Source: Alphaproteobacteria bacterium (lineage in GTDB: Bacteria > Pseudomonadota > Alphaproteobacteria > Sphingomonadales > Emcibacteraceae). Taken from it: a DNA stretch of 12,241 nt. The translations under genes were made by a program, and so were the position numbers. Of the stretch, positions 1 through 6,908 are shown in pieces. The notes below the pieces were generated by a model. The model was given only the letters and a program-made list of their open reading frames with translations, made no database searches and was not told where the DNA came from. Numbering within the stretch: the first letter of the stretch is position 1; the number at the start of each line of letters is the position of its first letter. The DNA lies in the NCBI GenBank assembly GCA_002749135.1, contig NVVY01000028.1, forward strand, positions 25,118 to 37,358. The letters are read 5' to 3'.

Positions 1-66
1 ACTGAGATTAATATGAATTCCGGGGCAGAATCGACCATAGAAGCTTTGCTGGTCATGCAACGATAA
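1..66 (+). CDS. 3' end of an unidentified upstream gene (partial)
   Basis: Frame 1 is open from the left edge to a TAA at 64-66 and encodes 21 residues containing the stretch NSGAESTIEALLVMQ. This looks like a conserved enzyme C-terminus rather than random sequence, but I cannot name the family. It does not resemble the end of an ABC ATPase. The stop lies only 15 bp before the binding-protein start, with no room for a terminator and promoter, so this gene is probably co-transcribed with the transporter and belongs to the same sugar-use operon. The reading frame is clear; the function is unknown. Confidence 0.6.
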   Translation, partial: TEINMNSGAESTIEALLVMQR

Positions 67-81
67 GGGCAAGGGGTGTTT

Positions 82-1371
82 ATGAATAATATTATCGGAA
101 TTATTTTGGTGGCAGGTCTGTTGTTATTAAACGGTTGTTCCCAGTCTGATCAAACTACAAAAGATGCCTCAGCGGGTAAAGTGATTAAATTATGGGTTGC
201 TCCGGAAGAATCACAAGAGGCTTTTTGGAAAATTGTCGTAGAGCGATGGAATAAAAGCGGTTTAGGTCTTCCTGTGGAATTCAAGACGATACCAGCTGTG
301 GAGAGTTCGGAAAAAGCTATTTTAACGGCCCTTGTCGCGGATAATGCGCCTGATATTTCAACGAATATATTTTCAGGATTTTCTACGCAATTGGCGGGTC
401 TGGGCCAGTTGCAGGATCTTTCCGTGATGGATGGTTATCAGGAGCTTGTCTCGGTTCGGCATATGGAAACGATCATGCAGGATTGGGATCAAAACGGGAA
501 AAAATATGTTTTTCCGCTCTATTCCAATCCCACATTGATATGGTGGCGCCGTGACATTCTGCAAAGACTTGGCATTACAAAAATCCCGGAAACTTATGAT
601 GACGTATATGCGTTGTCAAAACAATATGCCGCTTCTGATAATAAATATGGCATGCAGATTATGACGGGTAAAATCTGGTACGATAGATGGTTTGATTTTA
701 TTTCATTTTACTATGCCGCCTCAAATGGCAAGCCTTATGTTAAGGATGGCAGGGCCGTTTATAATAATGAAGCCGGGCTTGCGGTGCTTACATTCATGGA
801 AACCATATACAAGAATGGCTGGACCGCTCTGGATTTTGAAAGTGATGACCCCTTAACAACAGGTCTGGTTGTGGGAGGGGTCAGGGGACCATGGAGTATT
901 TCATTTTTTGAGCGAATGTATCCAGATACCCTGAAAAAAATCGTTGTCGGGCCTATGATAACGAAACATAAAGGCGAGGGGAAAACCTTTACGTTGGCGG
1001 ATAGTAAGGGGCTTGTCATATTTAAAAGCAGTAAAGTAAAAGAGGCCGCTTTTGATTTTATTTCCTGGGTATTCAGTAATGACGAGATCAGCCTGTTATG
1101 GCTGGAAAAAACAAGCCTTCCGCCCGCACGCGGTGACTTGATGGATAATGTAATATTCAAAAGATTTTATGATACCCATCCTATGGCCAGACAATATGCC
1201 TCTTATGTTAATGTGGCCATTCCGTCAGCATTCACCCAGAGTACGATTGATGTCCAAAAAACCATGGGGTTTGAAATGATTGACCCCGTGAAGTTTGGCA
1301 TAAAAACGCCGAAGGAGGCTCTTGCGGATGCCATCAGGCGTACGGATAAAATTCTGCAGGCGGAGCATTGA
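82..1371 (+). CDS. ABC sugar transporter, substrate-binding lipoprotein
   Basis: Predicted extracytoplasmic solute-binding protein (family 1, maltose-binding-like, about 429 residues) that delivers an oligosaccharide to the two permeases encoded next. The N-terminus is a lipoprotein signal: a hydrophobic stretch of about residues 4-16, then LLNGC with Cys19 as the likely lipidated residue. The mature part opens with VIKLWVAPEESQEAFWKIVV, typical of the first strand and helix of these proteins. ATG at 82 is preferred over the in-frame GTG at 76 because AAGGGG (71-76) then sits 5 nt upstream as a ribosome site. Asn at -2 of the lipobox is uncommon. Ser at +2 would not retain the protein at the inner membrane under the E. 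coli Lol rule. Family assignment is secure; the sugar is inferred from neighbouring enzymes. Confidence 0.88.
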   Translation: MNNIIGIILVAGLLLLNGCSQSDQTTKDASAGKVIKLWVAPEESQEAFWKIVVERWNKSGLGLPVEFKTIPAVESSEKAILTALVADNAPDISTNIFSGFSTQLAGLGQLQDLSVMDGYQELVSVRHMETIMQDWDQNGKKYVFPLYSNPTLIWWRRDILQRLGITKIPETYDDVYALSKQYAASDNKYGMQIMTGKIWYDRWFDFISFYYAASNGKPYVKDGRAVYNNEAGLAVLTFMETIYKNGWTALDFESDDPLTTGLVVGGVRGPWSISFFERMYPDTLKKIVVGPMITKHKGEGKTFTLADSKGLVIFKSSKVKEAAFDFISWVFSNDEISLLWLEKTSLPPARGDLMDNVIFKRFYDTHPMARQYASYVNVAIPSAFTQSTIDVQKTMGFEMIDPVKFGIKTPKEALADAIRRTDKILQAEH

Positions 1372-1373
1372 GC

Positions 1374-2264
1374 ATGAAAATTGGCAATATAGATTTAGGT
1401 GAAATAAAGGAATCCCAAATAGGGGCGGCACTGGCTATTTCATTCCTGCTGTTCAATGTGGTTTTCTGGGCTTATCCGTTTATATGGCTGGTCATATTGT
1501 CTGTTACCGAATGGCGTTTTTTTGATGTGCCGACGTTCAGCGGGCTGAAAAACTTTTTTATCGTTTTAAATGATCCGGAATTTTGGCGATCAGTATGGAA
1601 TGTTATCCGGTTTCTGGGATATTATGTGCCCATAGTATTGGCCTGTTCGCTTGGCTTTGCATTTGGTCTTCAGCATATTGGTCGCGGCAAGGTTTTTATT
1701 GCGCTATCTTTTTTGGTGGCGAATATATCTTCCGGCGTGGCTTATTCTCTGGTTTTTGAAAAAATCTTCAGTTCAACCGGCCCTTTAAATACATTCCTGG
1801 CGGACTGGTTTGGGTTCACTATTCCCTGGCTGTCCAGCCCCAATATGGCCATGTTGTCAATTTCCCTCGTGGTGACCTGGAAATTCGTTGGTTATTATGG
1901 CTTGATTTTATATTCGGGTCTGGTTGCCATACCGCAGGAAATATATGATGCCGCCGAACTGGATAATACAAAACCCCTTACAAAATTATTCAAAATTACG
2001 CTTCCCATGATCAACGCACAGCTTGTGATGGTATTGGTGTTCGCCATAACCGTTGCGTTTGGCATATTTACCGAACCCTATATGATCACGGGCGGTGGCC
2101 CCATGGAAAGCACTAATATGCCTTTGTTGGTCATATATGAAACGGCATTTAATCGTTTACAGCCGAGCCGAGCCGCATTAATGGCCATCATTATTGCGCT
2201 GGTCAGTTATTTAGCCATCAAAATTATGCGTAAATTTCTGGAAAAGAATGTGGAATTGGTATGA
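1374..2264 (+). CDS. ABC sugar transporter permease, MalF/UgpA type
   Basis: Inner-membrane permease of a carbohydrate ABC importer (CUT1 type), about 296 residues with roughly six hydrophobic segments; the first spans about residues 13-40. The cytoplasmic EAA loop that contacts the ATPase is visible at about residues 189-208 (EIYDAAELDNT followed by FKITLPM). The C-terminal region carries ITGGGPMEST, typical of MalF/UgpA-like subunits. ATG at 1374 is chosen over the in-frame TTG at 1368 because GGCGGAG (about 1360-1365) lies 8 nt upstream of the ATG. The start is 2 nt after the binding-protein stop, and the 3' end overlaps the next permease in an ATGA, implying translational coupling. The ATPase partner is not encoded in the window. 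Confidence 0.9.
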   Translation: MKIGNIDLGEIKESQIGAALAISFLLFNVVFWAYPFIWLVILSVTEWRFFDVPTFSGLKNFFIVLNDPEFWRSVWNVIRFLGYYVPIVLACSLGFAFGLQHIGRGKVFIALSFLVANISSGVAYSLVFEKIFSSTGPLNTFLADWFGFTIPWLSSPNMAMLSISLVVTWKFVGYYGLILYSGLVAIPQEIYDAAELDNTKPLTKLFKITLPMINAQLVMVLVFAITVAFGIFTEPYMITGGGPMESTNMPLLVIYETAFNRLQPSRAALMAIIIALVSYLAIKIMRKFLEKNVELV

Positions 2265-3109
2265 TGAATATTAAGAGAATAATACCGCAAAAGACTATCG
2301 GTAGCTGGATCATCACAATTTTGATGTATATATTGGCCATAACATGGTTGTATCCATACATTTGGATGGTTATGGCATCCCTCAAGCCAACGCCGGAGAT
2401 ATATCATACAGGGCTGTTTTCCGGCACGTTGACCATGGACAATTATCAATTTCTGTTCGATAGTGCGGAAAAGTTAAACCGTCCGTTTCTGAGGTCTCTG
2501 TTCAACTCCTTTTTTATCACACTAACGGTCACATTTTCGGTCGTGATCTCGTCAGCTTTCATTGGTTACGCGATGGCCAAGATTGAGTTTCGTGGACGTG
2601 AGCAGATAAATAATTTCATAATATTTCAAATGGTTGTGCCCGGTATGGTGCTTATGATCCCCCTGTTTGTATTGATCAAGCAACTCGGATTGATCAATAC
2701 ATATTCCGCGATGATATTGCCGGTCATGATGTCGGGTTGGGGAATATTTATGATTGCTCAGTCCTTTAAGGGCACACCAAATGATTATATAGATGCCGCA
2801 AAGCTGGACCGGGCGAGCTTGAGGCAGATTATATTCAACCTTATGGTCCCCCTTAACAAGGCTATTGTCGCAATCGTGGCATTATTTACCTTCACCGGTA
2901 CGTGGGACAATTTCATGTGGCCCCTTATTGTCATGTCGGACGTTGACAAGATGCCGCTATCGGTATTGCTCGCAACCTTCAGCAAACAATATGGCACCGA
3001 TGTTGGCCCCGTGATGGCGGGGTCGGTACTGCAGGCTCTCCCACTTGTGCTGTTGTTTATTATTTTCCGCAAATATTTTTTACAGGGAATGTCACTTTCT
3101 TTGAAGTGA
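2261..3109 (+). CDS. ABC sugar transporter permease, MalG/UgpE type
   Basis: Second inner-membrane permease of the same importer, 282 residues. The N-terminal segment (about residues 17-38) is followed by PYIWMVMASLKPTPEI, the usual opening of MalG/UgpE-type subunits. The EAA loop is at about residues 175-194 (DYIDAAKLDRAS, then LMVPL), and a late TGTWDNFMWPLIVM segment is typical of the family. The start ATG overlaps the TGA of the upstream permease (ATGA, 2261-2264); a second ATG follows at once at 2264. It should form a heterodimer with the upstream permease and work with a shared or distant MalK/MsmX-like ATPase. The next gene begins about 10 nt after the stop. Confidence 0.9.
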   Translation: MMNIKRIIPQKTIGSWIITILMYILAITWLYPYIWMVMASLKPTPEIYHTGLFSGTLTMDNYQFLFDSAEKLNRPFLRSLFNSFFITLTVTFSVVISSAFIGYAMAKIEFRGREQINNFIIFQMVVPGMVLMIPLFVLIKQLGLINTYSAMILPVMMSGWGIFMIAQSFKGTPNDYIDAAKLDRASLRQIIFNLMVPLNKAIVAIVALFTFTGTWDNFMWPLIVMSDVDKMPLSVLLATFSKQYGTDVGPVMAGSVLQALPLVLLFIIFRKYFLQGMSLSLK

Positions 3110-3119
3110 TTTGAAATAT

Positions 3120-4727
3120 ATGGTGTCAGAGACAAAACATAAATGGTGGCAGGAAACGGTCTTTTACGAGATTTATATGGCCAGCTTTCAGGATAGTAAC
3201 GGCGATGGGATTGGTGATTTCAGAGGGCTGACAGATCGCTTGGACTATTTGCAGGATCTGGGGGTCAATGGTCTGTGGATAACACCATTTTATCCCTCGC
3301 CCAAGGTGGACAACGGCTATGATGTCGCAGATTATTTTAATGTAGACCCGGACTTTGGCAACCTGTCTGATTTTGACAATTTTATTGAGCAGGCTCATGC
3401 GCGAAATATAAAGGTTATTATTGACGTGGTACTCAACCATGTCTCAACAGAACATTTATGGTTCAAGCAAGCCGTATCTGACCGCAAGAGTAAATATCGG
3501 GATTATTTCTTTTTTCAGGATGAGCCAAATGGGCGGGAATCTTTTTTCGGCGGCTCAGCGTGGCAAAAGGAAGCGGACGGCCCTCAGGTTTATTATCATA
3601 AATTTGCCCCGGAGCAGGCGGACCTCAACTGGCAAAACAAAGCGGTCAGGGAAGATATGCAGGCTGTGCTGAAATTCTGGCTGGACAGGGGCGTTGACGG
3701 GTTTCGTTTTGATGTGATTAATTTTCTGTCCTGCAACGGTGTTGGAGAGGAAAATTCAAGCGATGTTAGTGGCAAACAAATTCACAGCCATGACATAGAT
3801 CAGCCGGGAATTTTTGAGTGTATTTCAGAAATCTGCACTTTTGTCAGGGACTATAGCAAGGACTGCTTTCTGGTGGGTGAGGTGGGCCATGAGGAATTGT
3901 CGAAGCTGGTGCCCTATCAAAGTGATGACCTGCTGGACGTTGTCTTTAATTTTAATCTGGGGAGCATTGCAAGCTTTGACATTGGCAATGTTCATGAGCA
4001 ACTGGTCGCTATGGAAGATCGGCAGGGCGGCTTGCCAACAATATTTTTCAACAGTCACGATATGCCCCGGTCTATGAGCCGGCTTTGCCAAAATAATGCC
4101 GCGCATGCCGCTGCATTGGCGGCACTTACATTAACGGCCAGAGGGGTCAGTTTCCTGTATTTTGGCGAAGAAATCGGCCTGGCTGATTTTATTCCGGAAA
4201 ACATTCATGAGATGCGGGATGTTCAGGCCATAAACCATTATCAACTAGCCTTAGACGAGGGTAAGACCAAATCACAGGCCTATGGCAGGGCACTGAAAGA
4301 ATGTCGCGATAAATCGCGTTTATATATGCAGTGGAATAGTCATAAATTTTCCGGTTTCAGCAGCTCAATACCTTGGATAGGTGAGGGCGCACCCAACAGC
4401 AATATGCCCAATGTTGAGGCGCAGATCAATGATCCAGACAGCCTGTTGCATTGGTATAAGATGTTAATTGCACTACGCCGGGAGTGCCCGGCCCTTAACC
4501 TTGGCCGTTATGATGTTTTATCATTGGACAAGGGGTTATTGACTTTTGTACGCCGTTGGCAAAATCAGATACTTCACATCATGATAAATTTCTGTGATGT
4601 GAAATATGCCTTTAATCACAACCCGTCCCACGAAGTGCTGGCCAGCAAAGGGTTAAACCTTGGCGAACCGGATTTTCTATTGCCTTTTGGGACACTAATC
4701 ACCAGAGAAGTACAAGATGTTTGTTAA
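3120..4727 (+). CDS. GH13 alpha-glucosidase-like enzyme (oligo-1,6-glucosidase type)
   Basis: Predicted cytoplasmic retaining alpha-glucosidase of about 535 residues, with no signal peptide. It opens with the usual YEIYMASFQDSNGDGIGDF. The GH13 regions are all visible: region I DVVLNH (102-107), QADLN (166-170) as in oligo-1,6-glucosidase/DexB relatives, region II GFRFDV with nucleophile Asp198, region III GEVG with acid/base Glu254, and region IV SHD with Asp314. Region IV reads FNSHDMPR, where relatives generally have Asn before the His-Asp, so Ser312 is a mild deviation. The start is uncertain: TTG at 3111 is in frame, GAAG at 3103-3106 sits close to it, and ATG at 3120 is chosen by codon. 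The stop overlaps the GH130 start by 11 bp. Family is certain; the linkage and substrate are not. Confidence 0.88.
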   Translation: MVSETKHKWWQETVFYEIYMASFQDSNGDGIGDFRGLTDRLDYLQDLGVNGLWITPFYPSPKVDNGYDVADYFNVDPDFGNLSDFDNFIEQAHARNIKVIIDVVLNHVSTEHLWFKQAVSDRKSKYRDYFFFQDEPNGRESFFGGSAWQKEADGPQVYYHKFAPEQADLNWQNKAVREDMQAVLKFWLDRGVDGFRFDVINFLSCNGVGEENSSDVSGKQIHSHDIDQPGIFECISEICTFVRDYSKDCFLVGEVGHEELSKLVPYQSDDLLDVVFNFNLGSIASFDIGNVHEQLVAMEDRQGGLPTIFFNSHDMPRSMSRLCQNNAAHAAALAALTLTARGVSFLYFGEEIGLADFIPENIHEMRDVQAINHYQLALDEGKTKSQAYGRALKECRDKSRLYMQWNSHKFSGFSSSIPWIGEGAPNSNMPNVEAQINDPDSLLHWYKMLIALRRECPALNLGRYDVLSLDKGLLTFVRRWQNQILHIMINFCDVKYAFNHNPSHEVLASKGLNLGEPDFLLPFGTLITREVQDVC

Positions 4728-5778
4728 ACGTTCAAAATTTAATCCAATAATTACGCCAGATATGGTCAAACCCAGCCGGAAAGATTTTAAGGTCGATGGC
4801 ACGTTTAACGCGGGGGTCATAGACTATAATGGTGAAACCATCATGTTGCTCAGAGTTGCTGAGAGTATGCCAAGCGCTATTGAGAATGAAGTCAAAGTAC
4901 CTGTGTTGGTTGAGCGGAATGGGGTGTGGGAAATTACCGTCAAAGCATTCCAGCGGGATAACCCTGAGTATGATTTTTCTGATCCAAGGAGCATAGTATC
5001 GCGCGAAGATCCTAATCAGGTCTATCTCACCTCATTATCGCATATTCGTCTGGCACGAAGTACAAATGGCGTGGATTTTACCGTTGAGGATGATGCGTTT
5101 ATCTTCCCTGATAACAGATACGAAATTTACGGTTGCGAAGACCCAAGGGTGACACAGATTGAGGGTGTTTTTTATATAAATTATTCATCTATATCTGACC
5201 TCGGGATCAGCACGTCTCTTGCGCAGACGACTGACTTTTGCCAGGTGGAAAAATTAGGCGTCATTTTTGCGCCGGATAACAGAGATATCTGCTTCTTCCC
5301 GGAGAAAATAGATGGCTATTATTGGTTGCTTCATCGTCCGGCACCATTACATCTTGGCAAACCTGAAATCTGGCTGGCAAAATCGCCCGACCTCATTCAT
5401 TGGGGCGACCACAGGATATCGGTGGAATGCTCGGATAATGACTGGGATCAAATGAAAATAGGCGGCGGCGCGCCTCTGCTCAGAACCGACAAAGGATGGC
5501 TGCAAATTTACCACGGGGTGGATAATACGCAACGTTATTGTCTTGGGGCTTTGTTGCTGGATATTAATGACCCAACCAAGGTCATAGCCCGTATGCGCAA
5601 TCCAATTATGGAACCCCGGGAGAAATATGAAACCGAGGGCTTTTTCGGCAATGTCGTATTTTGCTGCGGCGCCATAATAAGGGACGATGAACTTTATATC
5701 TATTATGGTGCAGCGGACGAAGTTATGGCATTGGCGACTATTGGTTTGAGTGAAATATGGGACCATCTATCAGTATAA
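4717..5778 (+). CDS. GH130 family beta-mannoside phosphorylase
   Basis: Predicted five-bladed beta-propeller enzyme, 353 residues, that cleaves a beta-mannosidic bond with phosphate to give alpha-mannose 1-phosphate. Visible GH130 signatures: TFNAG (29-33), RVAE (46-49), GCEDPR (139-144) with the likely catalytic Asp142, a FFPEKI then LHRP stretch (His206-Arg207), KIGGGAP (247-253), YHG (265-267) and YYGAAD (329-334). Arg144, Lys247 and the His/Arg residues are consistent with phosphate binding as known for GH130 phosphorylases. No signal peptide is present, so it acts in the cytoplasm, which fits phosphorolysis. The ATG lies inside the end of the GH13 gene (11-bp overlap), indicating coupled expression. 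Characterised relatives act on beta-1,4-mannosylglucose, beta-1,4-mannooligosaccharides, beta-1,2-mannosides or mannosyl-GlcNAc; I cannot choose among them by eye. Confidence 0.88.
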   Translation: MFVKRSKFNPIITPDMVKPSRKDFKVDGTFNAGVIDYNGETIMLLRVAESMPSAIENEVKVPVLVERNGVWEITVKAFQRDNPEYDFSDPRSIVSREDPNQVYLTSLSHIRLARSTNGVDFTVEDDAFIFPDNRYEIYGCEDPRVTQIEGVFYINYSSISDLGISTSLAQTTDFCQVEKLGVIFAPDNRDICFFPEKIDGYYWLLHRPAPLHLGKPEIWLAKSPDLIHWGDHRISVECSDNDWDQMKIGGGAPLLRTDKGWLQIYHGVDNTQRYCLGALLLDINDPTKVIARMRNPIMEPREKYETEGFFGNVVFCCGAIIRDDELYIYYGAADEVMALATIGLSEIWDHLSV

Positions 5779-5823
5779 CAAGTCAACCAAACACATATCA
5801 CAAGAAAATTTAAAGACAAAATT

Positions 5824-6759
5824 ATGAGTAACAAAGATATAAAGCGTGCCTCTGCGCTGTTTTCCGAATATCAACCGGGCCGCAATAGGGATAAAAATAA
5901 TACGGGTAAAATACATTTTACGGGCGTTGGGGGGTATGATGTTTATAATATTACGGCCCCTTTTGCCTCTGCGAACAAGACTGTTATCGCGGGGCGCGTT
6001 GAACCCAGAGATCAGGAAAATTCAACCGTTATATTTTTCGAGGAAAATGACGGTGTCTGGACGCCAATTCCGGATGCACCAATCTTTGAACTGCAGGATC
6101 CGTTTGTAACTGTAATTCACAATGAATTGGTCTTTGGCGGCGTGGAAATAGAAGAATATGAAGGACGGTTGATATGGAAAACAATTTTTTATCGTGGGAC
6201 GGATATATTTAGTCTGACTGAATTTTTTCAGGGCCCGGTTGGCATGAAGGACATTCGTTTGTGTGATCTCAACAATGGCAGTATTGGTATTTTTACCAGA
6301 CCTCAAGGCCCGATTGGAGGCCGGGGAACCATAGGTTATGCCCAAGTCAATCAATTAGAGCAGTTAACAGTGGATGTCATAGAAAGTGCCACCCTGCTGG
6401 AGGGCATGTTTCATCCTATGGATTGGGGCGGCGTTAATGATACCTGCTTATTGGATAATGGAGAGATCGGCGTGCTGGCCCATGTGGCTTGTTACGAAAA
6501 TGACCGGATTGATCTGGAAAGGCACTATTACGCCACTTCCTTTATTTATAGTCCGGCTCGAAAGCAATGCAGGGATTATAAAATTATCGCAATCCGGGAC
6601 CAGTTTGAAGACGGGCCAGCCAAGCGAAAAAGCTTGTCAGATGTGATATTTTCTTCCGGGTTAAGGTGGGTTGACGGCAGGACGATTCTCTATGCAGGGG
6701 TGTCAGATACAGAAGCTCACTGGATCGAAATAAACGATCCTTTTCAATCCGCAAAATAA
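5824..6759 (+). CDS. DUF1861-like (MTP-1 family) protein, predicted beta-propeller
   Basis: A 311-residue cytoplasmic protein without signal peptide or membrane segment. From memory its conserved patches match the DUF1861/MTP-1 family: GRVEPR near 58-63, LQDPFV (90-95), MKDIRL (141-146), RPQGPIGGRGTIGY (159-172), WGGVND (201-206), a GEIGVLAHVA patch around His220, and RHYYATSF (233-240). Repeated beta-strand blocks ending in acidic or aromatic residues suggest a five-bladed propeller related to GH130/GH43/GH32 folds. The GH130 GCEDPR motif is absent; QDPF around Asp92 is the nearest local match, but equivalence is unproven. It follows the GH130 gene by 45 bp with only a weak AAAGA ribosome site. 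The function is unknown; an uncharacterised glycosidase, phosphorylase or accessory role in mannoside breakdown is plausible. Confidence 0.75.
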   Translation: MSNKDIKRASALFSEYQPGRNRDKNNTGKIHFTGVGGYDVYNITAPFASANKTVIAGRVEPRDQENSTVIFFEENDGVWTPIPDAPIFELQDPFVTVIHNELVFGGVEIEEYEGRLIWKTIFYRGTDIFSLTEFFQGPVGMKDIRLCDLNNGSIGIFTRPQGPIGGRGTIGYAQVNQLEQLTVDVIESATLLEGMFHPMDWGGVNDTCLLDNGEIGVLAHVACYENDRIDLERHYYATSFIYSPARKQCRDYKIIAIRDQFEDGPAKRKSLSDVIFSSGLRWVDGRTILYAGVSDTEAHWIEINDPFQSAK

Positions 6760-6765
6760 TAATAT

Positions 6766-6800
6766 TGCTTTTAAAGTTTGATAGCTTCAAGCATTTTTCA
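6766..6800 (+). terminator. Possible weak terminator after the DUF1861-like gene
   Basis: Just after the stop codon at 6757-6759, TGCTT can pair with AAGCA, with an inner AAG/CTT pairing, followed by five T residues. The stem is AT-rich and interrupted, so it is weak. It may end part of the upstream transcript before the receptor control region. Confidence 0.3.
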
Positions 6801-6808
6801 CTTATTGT

Positions 6809-6822
6809 GTTTAACGTTAAAC
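6809..6822. promoter_or_regulatory. Operator 1, LacI-family-like palindrome
   Basis: GTTTAACGTTAAAC is a perfect 14-bp palindrome with a central CG, the usual form of LacI-family operators. An identical copy lies 35 bp downstream, centre to centre. It sits just upstream of the predicted -35 element of the receptor gene. The regulator is not encoded in the window, so the LacI assignment is inferred from site form and the sugar context. Confidence 0.72.
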
Positions 6823-6829
6823 TTTTCTC

Positions 6830-6858
6830 TTGATTTCATTTTTGTTTAACGTTAAACT
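6830..6858 (+). promoter_or_regulatory. Candidate sigma70-type promoter for the TonB receptor gene
   Basis: TTGATT (6830-6835) and TAAACT (6853-6858) are separated by 17 bp, giving a plausible -35/-10 pair with 4 of 6 matches each. The -10 overlaps the second operator, so a bound repressor would block it. The leader would be about 40-45 nt. The hexamers are weak enough that this remains a prediction. Confidence 0.42.
6844..6857. promoter_or_regulatory. Operator 2, identical LacI-family-like palindrome
   Basis: Second exact copy of GTTTAACGTTAAAC, overlapping the predicted spacer and -10 element, the position expected for direct repression. The 35-bp spacing from operator 1 is about 3.3 helical turns, so two bound dimers would not lie on the same face. 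Repetition of a perfect 14-bp palindrome within 50 bp of a gene-free stretch is very unlikely by chance. Confidence 0.75.
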
Positions 6859-6895
6859 CCATACAAGGTTAAAATTTTACATTAATATAACTTAT

Positions 6896-6902
6896 AGGGA
6901 GA
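6896..6902 (+). promoter_or_regulatory. Ribosome binding site of the TonB receptor gene
   Basis: AGGGAGA lies 6-7 nt before the ATG at 6909. It is one of the better Shine-Dalgarno sequences in the window and supports this start, which also yields a complete signal peptide. Confidence 0.7.
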
Positions 6903-6908
6903 TTTTTA

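Noticed and set aside
759..1160. Open frame of about 133 codons on the minus strand within the binding-protein gene.
   Set aside because: It is opposite a well-supported gene and has a low-complexity Ser/Leu-rich translation with no ribosome site or partner, so it is treated as a shadow.
4723..4736. GTTAAACGTTCAAA at the start of the GH130 gene resembles the operator (11 of 14 matches).
   Set aside because: It lies in coding sequence inside an overlapping gene pair, is not a good palindrome and has no promoter beside it. Chance similarity in AT-rich sequence is likelier.
5779..5823. The 45-bp gap before the DUF1861-like gene as a possible promoter or terminator.
   Set aside because: It is AT-rich without a stem-loop or a convincing -35/-10 pair, so continued operon transcription is the simpler reading.
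6883..6891. TAATAT/TATAAC as an alternative -10 for the receptor gene.
   Set aside because: No acceptable -35 lies about 17 bp upstream, and it would leave a leader shorter than about 15 nt. The 6830/6853 pair fits the operators better.
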